NCBI GenBank assembly: GCA_023415335.1
Contig: JAEZLD010000153.1
Span: forward strand, 1 to 20,228
Reading direction: 5' to 3'
DNA: 20,228 nucleotides
Source: Bacillota bacterium
GTDB lineage: Bacteria > Bacillota > Clostridia > Clostridiales > Caloramatoraceae
Shown here: positions 1 to 6,602 of the stretch, in pieces
Layout of the letters: every line of letters begins with the position of its first letter
Numbering within the stretch: the first letter of the stretch is position 1
Position numbers and translations under genes: made by a program
The notes under the pieces: generated by a model
Databases searched by the model: none
What the model was told of the DNA's origin: nothing
The model's input: only the letters and a program-made list of their open reading frames with translations

Positions 1-879
1 GGTTATGAGCTTGTAGAGTGGAGAAGGAGGGGCTGCTCCCCTGAGGAGTCTGCCGCTGCCATTGCCTTGGAGAATAATTTAAAGTCAATTGCCTTTGAGG
101 AGGACTATATAACCTACATCAGATACAAAGATTTGAGAAATGGCTGTTCAGCAGAGCTTGTTCCCACAATCAATATAATAGAGGATCTAAGATCCATAAA
201 GAGTGAAAAGGAGCTGTACTATCAGAGGGCAGCATGTGATATTTCCTGCAGGGCATTTGAAAAGATAATACAGGATATAAGGGTTGGCATAACTGAAAAG
301 GAGCTTGCAGCACTCCTTAGCTACTATATGGTTATAGAGGGTGCGGATACTCAGCCCTATGGCAACATACTTATATCTGGTGTAAGGACATCCCTACTAC
401 ATGGAAAACCTTCTAGCAAAGCCATTGAGTATGGAGATTTTGTGCTGATGGACTATGGTTGTCAGTATAACGGATACATGTCTGATATGACAAGGACTGT
501 TGTGGTAGGTAAGGCCTCAGCAAAGCAGCGTGAGGTGTACGACCTAGAATACAGGATGGTTCAGGAGAGCTTAAAGGCTATAAAGGAAGGAGTAAGAGTT
601 AAGGATGTATATGCTGCATCCATAATGCCGATTGAGGGAACAGAGTACTTTGAGTACCACTACCATGGAATAGGTCATGGAATAGGGCTGTTTGTCCATG
701 AAATTCCGTTCATAGGTCCAAGGCATGAATATGTGCTGAAGGAAAACCAGGTTGTCACAATTGAGCCTGGAATATATATACCAGGCTGGGGCGGAGTACG
801 AATAGAGGACCAGGTTATTATAACAAAGGATGGGTACGAAAACCTTGTATCCGCACCTAAGGAGCTTATAGAGTTATAA
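1..879 (+). CDS. M24-family metallopeptidase (Xaa-Pro aminopeptidase/dipeptidase type), 5' end missing
   Basis: The frame is open from the first base of the window, so the gene's start lies outside it. A TTG at 67 is in frame but is probably internal. The protein has the pita-bread fold signature of cytosolic M24 peptidases, which remove residues next to proline using two metal ions. Numbered from the codon at 67, all five expected metal ligands are visible: D129 (in MDYG), D140 (in SDMTRT), H204 (in HGIGHGIG), E233 (in IEPGIY) and E247 (in RIEDQV). The catalytic domain therefore appears intact and active. The missing part should be the rest of the N-terminal creatinase-like domain. The TAA stop at 877-879 is followed seven bases later by an inverted REP pair that could act as a transcript-end hairpin. 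The exact substrate preference, PepP-like or PepQ-like, cannot be told from the sequence. Confidence 0.93.
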   Translation, partial: GYELVEWRRRGCSPEESAAAIALENNLKSIAFEEDYITYIRYKDLRNGCSAELVPTINIIEDLRSIKSEKELYYQRAACDISCRAFEKIIQDIRVGITEKELAALLSYYMVIEGADTQPYGNILISGVRTSLLHGKPSSKAIEYGDFVLMDYGCQYNGYMSDMTRTVVVGKASAKQREVYDLEYRMVQESLKAIKEGVRVKDVYAASIMPIEGTEYFEYHYHGIGHGIGLFVHEIPFIGPRHEYVLKENQVVTIEPGIYIPGWGGVRIEDQVIITKDGYENLVSAPKELIEL

Positions 880-885
880 GTAGTA

Positions 886-929
886 AGGGACAGTTCTCAA
901 TTTTTTAAAAATTATTGATAATTGTCCCT
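886..929. repeat. REP copy A: inverted pair (REPIN-like hairpin)
   Basis: AGGGACAGTTCTCAA at 886-900 is a reverse-orientation copy of the window's 16-bp repeat. At 915-929 an inverted, degenerate partner (TTGATAATTGTCCCT) follows after a 14-base AT-rich spacer. The two arms can pair over about 15 positions, with one mismatch and one G-T wobble, giving a hairpin just after the peptidase stop codon. No T-tract follows the second arm, so it is a weak candidate as an intrinsic terminator; it may instead protect the mRNA 3' end. Confidence 0.85.
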
Positions 930-986
930 ATGCTTATGCTTTAACAAGTCCGATAAATTATGTATATGAGTTTTAGAGGTGGAAGC

Positions 987-2879
987 ATGGATACTAATAA
1001 TACAATTTTTGCTCTGGATATAGGCACGAGAACTGTTGTTGGCGTCTTTGGATGCCTTGAGGATAACTGTTTTACAATATTAGATTGGGAGATAATGGAG
1101 CAGAAAAGCCGTGCGATGAAGGATGGCCAGGTGCATAACATAGATGATGTGGCAAAAACTGTGTTACAGGTTAAAGAGAGGCTTGAGGAAAGGCTTGGCA
1201 TTAAGCTTGAAAACGTAGCGATTGCTGCAGCAGGAAGAGTGCTGAAAACTAAAAATATACATATTGAAAAGCTATCAGATCCAAAGCTGGAGGTCACTCG
1301 CGAGAATATAGAAGAGCTTGAACTGGAAGGAATAAAGCAGGGCCAACAGGAGCTTGACAAGGAGCAGCTTATGGGTGAGGAGGCTGAGATATACTACTGC
1401 GTAGGATATAGTGTCAAAGAATGCTATGTAAATGGATATGTCATATCAGAGCTTTTAGGACAAAAGGGGAGAAGCATTGGTATGGACATACTTGCAACCT
1501 TCCTTCCTAATACTGTTATAGATAGCCTTTATTCTGTTACCTCAAGAGCGGGACTCATGGTTACCAACCTTACACTTGAGCCTATAGCAGCCATAAACGT
1601 GGCCATTCCGAAGGAGCTTAGGATGCTTAATCTGGCAATGGTTGATATAGGTGCAGGAACCTCGGACATAGCCCTTACAAAAAATGGAACTGTGGTAGCT
1701 TATTCTATGGTTCCGGTTGCAGGTGATGAGATAACTGAGGAGATATGCCAGTCGTGTCTGGTAGACTTTGCAACAGGAGAGAAAATCAAGCTGGCATATG
1801 GCACCGGAAAAAAAGAGATTAAGTACAAGGATATAATGGGAATGAAACAGGTGAAAAAGCCTGAGGATATAAGGAGTATAATACAAACACCTATGAACAC
1901 CCTGGCAGATGGAATATCAAATGCCATACTACAGTTTAATGGAAAATGTCCCAACGCTGTATTCCTTGTTGGGGGAGGCAGCAGGATACAAGGACTTACG
2001 GATATGATTGCAGACAGGCTGGATATACCCCGTGAACGGGTGGCAGTAAAGCGCAGGGAGGATGTTCAGGGAATAAAGCTTAAATTTAATGGAAAGGCGC
2101 TGACCGGACCAGAGGCGGTAACACCCTTGGGAATAGGTATAACAGCCTTGAGAAATAAAGACAGGGATTTTATGTATGTTATGGTAAATGATAAGAGAAT
2201 CAAGCTGTATAGCTCGCAGGCAATCACCGCAGGAGATGCTATTGCTATGGCTGGGATAAAGCCGCAGGAGCTTTTAGGACGCAGGGGAGATTCAATAAGC
2301 TTCAAGCTTAATAATGAGTCAAGATTTGTTCAGGGAGAACCAGGAATACCAGGCACAATAATTATAAACGGTGAAAAGTCAAGCCTAATGACACCTATCA
2401 GAGCAAAGGACTTAATTACTATCATACCAGGGGGCAGAGGAGAAGAAGGAAAGGTAAGTATAGAGGATATAAGGGAATACTACTCCGGAAAGATTGTAGA
2501 AATACGTGTAAACGGACAGCAGGTAGGAGATGGGTATATTGTGAAGAATGGAGATAATGTAGTCGTCAGGGAAGTAGTGATAGAAGCAGAGAAAACACAG
2601 GAGAAGGAAATAAACAGGGCTATAGAGCCTCCTAAAATGAAGATTATTGTTAACGGACGGCAGCTTGAGATGGAGGAAAGCATTCAGGGAAACATATTTG
2701 TTGATATATTTAAGTATGTAGATATAGACCCTTCTGCAATTGCAGTAGACGGTAAAATAGAGCTGACTCTTAACGGGAGGCCTGTTGCTTATACAGACCC
2801 TATAAAGGAGGGGGATGTGATAGAGATACAGCCAGGCAGGAGGCCAGCAGGAGGCCAGGGACAGTTCTCAATAAATTAA
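987..2879 (+). CDS. FtsA-like actin-fold ATPase with C-terminal beta-grasp-like repeats
   Basis: The product is a 630-residue protein of the FtsA/MreB/Hsp70 actin-like ATPase superfamily, of the kind often labelled cell division protein FtsA in Clostridia. Phosphate-1 is near residues 9-18 (ALDIGTRTVV), phosphate-2 is at about D220 (MVDIGAGTSD) and the adenosine motif GGGSRIQGL is at about 329. Beyond residue 400 come segments resembling ThiS/MoaD-type beta-grasp units, for example VNGRQLEM and LNGRPVAYTDPIKEGDVIEI near the end. This makes it much longer than canonical FtsA (about 420 residues). I start it at 987 because AGAGGTGG lies at 975-982 with a 4-base spacer; an in-frame ATG at 960 has no such site. 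The last seven codons and the TAA lie inside a REP arm. A role in envelope or division cytoskeleton is inferred from the fold only; no FtsZ or other division gene is adjacent. Confidence 0.82.
   Translation: MDTNNTIFALDIGTRTVVGVFGCLEDNCFTILDWEIMEQKSRAMKDGQVHNIDDVAKTVLQVKERLEERLGIKLENVAIAAAGRVLKTKNIHIEKLSDPKLEVTRENIEELELEGIKQGQQELDKEQLMGEEAEIYYCVGYSVKECYVNGYVISELLGQKGRSIGMDILATFLPNTVIDSLYSVTSRAGLMVTNLTLEPIAAINVAIPKELRMLNLAMVDIGAGTSDIALTKNGTVVAYSMVPVAGDEITEEICQSCLVDFATGEKIKLAYGTGKKEIKYKDIMGMKQVKKPEDIRSIIQTPMNTLADGISNAILQFNGKCPNAVFLVGGGSRIQGLTDMIADRLDIPRERVAVKRREDVQGIKLKFNGKALTGPEAVTPLGIGITALRNKDRDFMYVMVNDKRIKLYSSQAITAGDAIAMAGIKPQELLGRRGDSISFKLNNESRFVQGEPGIPGTIIINGEKSSLMTPIRAKDLITIIPGGRGEEGKVSIEDIREYYSGKIVEIRVNGQQVGDGYIVKNGDNVVVREVVIEAEKTQEKEINRAIEPPKMKIIVNGRQLEMEESIQGNIFVDIFKYVDIDPSAIAVDGKIELTLNGRPVAYTDPIKEGDVIEIQPGRRPAGGQGQFSIN
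2856..2871 (-). repeat. REP copy B1, overlapping the end of the FtsA-like gene
   Basis: CAGGGACAGTTCTCAA is an exact reverse-orientation copy of the 16-bp repeat, followed by the usual AT-rich block (ATTAAAA). It is read in frame as Q-G-Q-F-S plus the first base of the next codon. The TAA stop of the FtsA-like gene lies in its AT-rich block. Confidence 0.9.
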
Positions 2880-2884
2880 AACAA

Positions 2885-2920
2885 GGGGCATCTCAATTAT
2901 CTAAATGATTGAGATGCCCC
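2885..2920. terminator. Bidirectional intrinsic terminator between convergent genes
   Basis: A perfect 13-bp stem (GGGGCATCTCAAT at 2885-2897, ATTGAGATGCCCC at 2908-2920) has a 10-base loop. On the plus strand it is followed by TGTTCTGTTTCTGTT. On the minus strand it is followed by TTGTTTTAATTT. It lies between the convergent stop codons at 2879 and 2938, so it can serve both genes. Its arms resemble the REP unit with two bases removed. Confidence 0.85.
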
Positions 2921-2937
2921 TGTTCTGTTTCTGTTGG

Positions 2938-4209
2938 TTAAATTGTTTGAGAACTGTCCCTGCCTGTTTCCCTATCTCTGGAGAATATGTGCCGTTTTTC
3001 AACCAGCCTTGCAATCATCATGGAGCAAACAGTATTTCCAGTGGAATTGAGAAGTGTTGCAGGTGCATCTATTATGGTGCTTATTACCGCAATTATGGGC
3101 AGTATTGACGGTGATAAGCCATACATGCTAATTATAAGGGTCTCTCCAAGCATTCCCCCATTTGGAATGGCTCCCATAACTGCTCCAACGAGGAAGGATA
3201 CTGCCAGTATACCTATTATGGCCTTTGGTGTACCTATGTTCCATCCAAACAAGCCATATATGAACACAAGCTTCATTACTCCGCCAAATACAGAGCCATC
3301 TTTGTGAATATTTGCTCCCAGTGGAAGCACTGTTTCTGCTATATCGTGGGGTACACCCATTTTCTTTGAGTATTCAATATTTACTGGAATGCATGCCGCA
3401 CTTGAGCAGGTTGCCAGTGCAGTAACGGATGGAGCTACAGCATTTCTCCAGAAGCTCGTTATGCCTTTTTTTCCTCCTGAGATGAAGGCATAAAGAGTAA
3501 AGAATCCAAAGTAATATATTATACTAAGCCCTGCATAAAGCAGGAAAACCTTAAGATAGCCCTCCAGAATCTGAGTTCCAAGCTGGCCTATCATGGATGC
3601 AAAATAGCAGGCCAGACCGATCGGTGCATAATACATCACAATGTTTACCAGCTTCATCACAACTTCAGTGCCTGAGGATAGAAGACTTGCAAGGGGCTTG
3701 CCTTTATCTCCTACCAATGCAGTTGATATTCCAAGCAGAACGGAGAAAACGATAAGCTGCAGCATGTTACTTCTTGAAAGTATGGATGCAAAGTCAGGTA
3801 CAGTTATGGCTGATACAATGCTACTAAGAAAGGAAGGGTTGGAAGTAGTTTCTGTTGTCTCTGACATAAGTGACTTAAAGGTGGACATATCTAATCCCTT
3901 TGTAGGGTCAAATATGAATGCACCAAGGAGACCAATTGCAGCTGACAGCAGTGCAGTTGCAATGAAAACACAAAGAGCACTTCCTATGATTTTTCCAAGG
4001 CGCTTCATTTCCTTCATGTTTGCAATGGATGAGGATACGCTGAAGAAAACCAGCGGAACTATAACCGTGAACATTATATTTACAAATAAAGTTCCTAAGG
4101 GTTCTACTACTGATGCTTTGGGACCTATGATTGCACCAGCAATGCCTCCTACTATAACTGATCCTAAAAGGAGCATGGAGGACTTATAGGACTTAAAAAA
4201 TGATTTCAT
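2938..4209 (-). CDS. Dicarboxylate/amino acid:cation symporter (DAACS/SLC1 family)
   Basis: This is a 423-residue, highly hydrophobic inner-membrane protein of the GltP/DctA/SstT family, which takes up dicarboxylates or amino acids with sodium ions or protons. Family landmarks are in order: hairpin-1 serine-rich stretch ATCSSAACIP (about 266-275), the TM7 motif region LGANIHKDGS (about 297-306, equivalent to the NMDGT region) and the TM8 stretch DAPATLLNSTGNT (about 381-393) that contacts substrate. NIHKDGS in place of NMDGT argues against assuming glutamate as the substrate. The ATG at 4209 has AGGAGTG upstream (4215-4221). The last residues (RDSSQTI) and the stop are encoded by REP copy B2. 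It is divergent from an AraC-type regulator gene that is the obvious candidate to control it. Substrate is not determinable here. Confidence 0.92.
   Translation of the reverse strand: MKSFFKSYKSSMLLLGSVIVGGIAGAIIGPKASVVEPLGTLFVNIMFTVIVPLVFFSVSSSIANMKEMKRLGKIIGSALCVFIATALLSAAIGLLGAFIFDPTKGLDMSTFKSLMSETTETTSNPSFLSSIVSAITVPDFASILSRSNMLQLIVFSVLLGISTALVGDKGKPLASLLSSGTEVVMKLVNIVMYYAPIGLACYFASMIGQLGTQILEGYLKVFLLYAGLSIIYYFGFFTLYAFISGGKKGITSFWRNAVAPSVTALATCSSAACIPVNIEYSKKMGVPHDIAETVLPLGANIHKDGSVFGGVMKLVFIYGLFGWNIGTPKAIIGILAVSFLVGAVMGAIPNGGMLGETLIISMYGLSPSILPIIAVISTIIDAPATLLNSTGNTVCSMMIARLVEKRHIFSRDRETGRDSSQTI
2947..2962 (+). repeat. REP copy B2, overlapping the end of the symporter gene
   Basis: TTGAGAACTGTCCCTG is an exact forward copy. 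It forms an inverted pair with copy B1 around the terminator hairpin. On the minus strand it supplies the C-terminal residues R-D-S-S-Q of the symporter, and the TAA stop comes from the adjacent AATTTAA block. Confidence 0.9.
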
Positions 4210-4404
4210 ATTATCACTCCTAGTTAATAAAATTAATATAGTGTATATGGATAAGCATTGATTACAATTTTATCCACCTCCTATTTATATTATATCCATA
4301 TATTTTACAATATGAATAGCTAAAAATGTTATAAATATTGCAAATAGTGCTATAATTATAGTAGAGTTATTACATATATTTATCAAAACTGAGGGTGATG
4401 TTGA
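4210..4404. promoter_or_regulatory. Divergent intergenic region, symporter and AraC regulator
   Basis: These 195 very AT-rich bases must hold the promoters of both divergent genes and probably the regulator's operator. A TATAAT at 4351-4356 on the plus strand is a possible -10 for the regulator gene, but no good -35 lies 17 bases upstream. On the minus strand a strong AGGAGGTGG (4274-4282) sits about 55-60 bases before the symporter's own ribosome binding site; the first start codon after it, TTG at 4267-4265, is immediately followed by TAA. No clear operator repeat was recognised by eye. Confidence 0.45.
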
Positions 4405-5271
4405 ATGATACCTGGAAATGTTATTAAAAGAGGATACCTTAAAGAGGATTTTCACATCTTTCATATTAAGGACAAGAAAGCATTAGAGTTTCAATATCAT
4501 AGCCATGACTTCCATAAGATAGTCGTGCTTATATCAGGAAATGTTACATATCATATTGAGGAAAAGGCATACATGCTTCAGCCAGGGGATATGCTTCTCG
4601 TGGGGAGCACGGAAATACATAAGCCCAAGATTGACCCTAACAGTGTGTATGAGAGATATGTACTGTGGGTATATCCAGAATTTCTTGAAAGAAATAATAC
4701 TGGAGAAACCAATTTACTCCAGTGTTTTCATAAAGCTAAGGATAGTCAGCAGCATCTTATAAGACAGAGCACCAGCAATGGTGAGGCTATAATTGGGCTT
4801 TTGGATAGGATGGAGAAGGCAGTGTCCTCAAATGAATACGGAGATGATATATTAGCTAGGACGACTTTTATTCAGCTTATGGTCATAATAAACAGGCTTT
4901 ATGCTAAGGCAGGAAATGAGAAGACAGTGAACTGCTATCATGAGACAATAAGTGAAATTATAAGCTTTATAAATAATAACATTCGTGAGGAGCTTTCAAT
5001 AGATAGTATTTCAGCTGCTTTCTTTATGAGCAGATATGCACTTATGCATAAATTTAAACAGGAAACAGGAAGTACAGTTTATGATTATATTATAAGAAAG
5101 AGGCTGGCAATGGCTAGAACACTGATTAGAAGAGGAGGTCCAATCACCCGGATATCCCAGGAGTGTGGTTTTAGAGATTATTCAAGCTTTGAAAGGGCAT
5201 TTAAGAAAAATTTTGGAATAACCCCGAGAGAATATAGCAAAAGCAGCCAGATGGAGTTTTTTGACATATAG
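4405..5271 (+). CDS. AraC-family transcriptional regulator with N-terminal cupin sensor
   Basis: The product is a 288-residue two-domain regulator. Residues of about 20-75 form a cupin-like ligand-binding domain, with histidines in YHSHDFH (31-37) and the turn QPGDMLLVGSTEIHKP (59-74). The last roughly 105 residues are the AraC/XylS DNA-binding domain with two helix-turn-helix units; the first is ELSIDSISAAFFMSRYALMH, and the second contains ITRISQECGFRDYSSFERAF followed by the hallmark FGITPREYSK. The ATG at 4405 is preceded by GAGGGTGATG, a moderate ribosome binding site. It is transcribed away from the symporter gene with 195 bases between them, so local control of uptake in response to a small ligand is the natural inference. 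REP copy C starts nine bases after the stop. Confidence 0.92.
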   Translation: MIPGNVIKRGYLKEDFHIFHIKDKKALEFQYHSHDFHKIVVLISGNVTYHIEEKAYMLQPGDMLLVGSTEIHKPKIDPNSVYERYVLWVYPEFLERNNTGETNLLQCFHKAKDSQQHLIRQSTSNGEAIIGLLDRMEKAVSSNEYGDDILARTTFIQLMVIINRLYAKAGNEKTVNCYHETISEIISFINNNIREELSIDSISAAFFMSRYALMHKFKQETGSTVYDYIIRKRLAMARTLIRRGGPITRISQECGFRDYSSFERAFKKNFGITPREYSKSSQMEFFDI

Positions 5272-5279
5272 GAGAGACT

Positions 5280-5294
5280 AGGGGCAGTTCTCAA
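5280..5294 (-). repeat. REP copy C (variant)
   Basis: AGGGGCAGTTCTCAA is a reverse-orientation copy of the repeat with one substitution (GGGGC for GGGAC), followed by TAATTTAAAA. It lies just after the AraC-type regulator's stop codon and is the downstream flank of the RAYT gene. The rest of the 5295-5479 spacer shows no further recognisable element. Confidence 0.85.
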
Positions 5295-5479
5295 TAATTT
5301 AAAAAGTGATGTAGTTATGAGGAATATGTAAGAAAATGAATGAATGAGTGGGTCATTAATTAAAGCCTTATGTTGTACTGCTCAAATTTTTGCTCAGATC
5401 AGTAAGCTTGTCCACATATAAATATCTTTTTTAAAATGCTAGCAGTTATTTTCCAAATTACTAGGCTAAGGATTTGGAA

Positions 5480-6394
5480 TTATGCCTTTTTATATTCAAT
5501 AAAGTCCTGCATAATGCATTTATAACGCTCGTCAGTATTTGCTAGCTTATTGCCTACTCTGACTAAGGCTGATACCCGGCTGAGAGTGAGCCTCCCCAAA
5601 ATTTCGCATATTTGTTTATAGCTAAAATCGCAATAATATCTCATGAGCAGTACACATAAGGCACGACTTTCAGTAGCGTTGCGGTTATACTTCCACTTGA
5701 GAATAACCCTGTCTATATGGGTATACCCTACGATAAATTCCATTATATCCTCTGGATTAAAGCTTCTAACAAGTACAGACCGTTCACTTCGGTACTCACT
5801 TTTTTCGTCCTTAAAATCGAAATGGTCTTTCATATAGTCATCATCACATATTTTAACAAAATTATAGTAGTTTTCTCTGGCACGCTTTACATTTCCACTG
5901 AAAAATCCCAGGACAAAGCTCTTATCGACAATGCCATAAGGGTCTCCCGCAAGTCCTAGATACATTCCCAGAGTGCAATACGGGTATTTTTGAGGGCTGC
6001 GCTTATAACCTTTAATGTCAGTGGGATTGTTATGGATGTATGCAGATAAGGTGAACAGATAGTCTTGACTATCTACTACTTTGCTTTTAAACCTGTCCTT
6101 AAACAAATGGCCTTCTCTATGATGCTTACGGTTAAAATATTGTGCATACAGCTGGTTTATTTCATGCATAAATTTGGATACATCGGCGCCGTTAGCATCC
6201 ACCATAAGATGAACGTGATTGTCCATGAGGCAGTAGGCATATACCTTAAAACCATGTGTACGCTGGCTGTACTGAATGAAGAATAAAAATTTTTCCTTAT
6301 CATCGTCATCCTTAAATAAGAGAGTATCGCTGATGCTTTTGTCCATAATGTGATAGATGAATGAGGGCTCTTTAACTCTTCTATGTCTCGGCAT
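5480..6394 (-). CDS. REP-associated tyrosine transposase (RAYT, IS200-like Y1 family) with DnaA-like C-terminus
   Basis: The protein has 304 residues when started at the ATG at 6394, which has AAGGAGAA (6401-6408) six bases upstream. A longer frame to 6439 has no such site. The N-terminal half is a Y1/HUH single-strand nuclease: the metal-binding H60-V-H62 lies in LMDNHVHLMV, GHLFKDRFKS is at about 95-104, and the probable catalytic tyrosine is Y119 in AYIHNNP. These enzymes cut single-stranded REP DNA through a covalent tyrosine link. The C-terminal 215-295 region (SRALCVLLMRYYCDFSYKQI, then CEILGRLTLSRVSALVR) looks like the helix-turn-helix of DnaA domain IV and may provide DNA recognition. 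The frame is intact and key residues are present, so it may be functional. Inverted copies of the 16-bp repeat flank it, and many others lie nearby. Confidence 0.9.
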   Translation of the reverse strand: MPRHRRVKEPSFIYHIMDKSISDTLLFKDDDDKEKFLFFIQYSQRTHGFKVYAYCLMDNHVHLMVDANGADVSKFMHEINQLYAQYFNRKHHREGHLFKDRFKSKVVDSQDYLFTLSAYIHNNPTDIKGYKRSPQKYPYCTLGMYLGLAGDPYGIVDKSFVLGFFSGNVKRARENYYNFVKICDDDYMKDHFDFKDEKSEYRSERSVLVRSFNPEDIMEFIVGYTHIDRVILKWKYNRNATESRALCVLLMRYYCDFSYKQICEILGRLTLSRVSALVRVGNKLANTDERYKCIMQDFIEYKKA

Positions 6395-6497
6395 AATATA
6401 TTCTCCTTGATTAGTTGATATGGAGATTATATCCATCAAGAGCTTGGCTAATACCCAGGAAAAGCGTCAGCTGAAAAAAAACTTTAGTTAAATAAAA

Positions 6498-6512
6498 TGA
6501 GAACTGTCCCTG
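6498..6512 (+). repeat. REP copy D
   Basis: TGAGAACTGTCCCTG matches 15 of the 16 repeat bases. It lies upstream of the RAYT start and of helD. Its upstream context AAACTTTAGTTAAA (6479-6492) recurs exactly before copy F (9808-9821), so these two copies share an extended unit of about 33 bases. Confidence 0.88.
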
Positions 6513-6602
6513 ATGCCCCTTTATCTTTTTGTGCGTTTTAGGTACAATATTATGTGCATTTGTTTTTTTGAAGGTATTCGGTGTGATGGTGGGAGGTGTG
6601 AT

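Larger units (their letters stand above)
5280..6512. mobile_element. RAYT gene bracketed by inverted REP copies
   Basis: The transposase gene lies between REP copy C (5280-5294) and REP copy D (6498-6512), which are in inverted orientation, giving a unit of about 1.23 kb. This is the usual arrangement of REP-associated tyrosine transposases with the repeats they recognise. No direct target-site duplication is evident, which fits HUH enzymes. Whether the whole unit moves, or only the small repeats do, cannot be decided from one locus. Confidence 0.6.

Noticed and set aside
941..1360. Minus-strand serine-rich open frame opposite the FtsA-like gene
   Set aside because: Low-complexity antisense frame over a well-supported coding region, with no ribosome binding site or family match.
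3641..4189. Plus-strand frame opposite the symporter gene
   Set aside because: Antisense shadow of a clear membrane transporter gene; its composition reflects the opposite strand.
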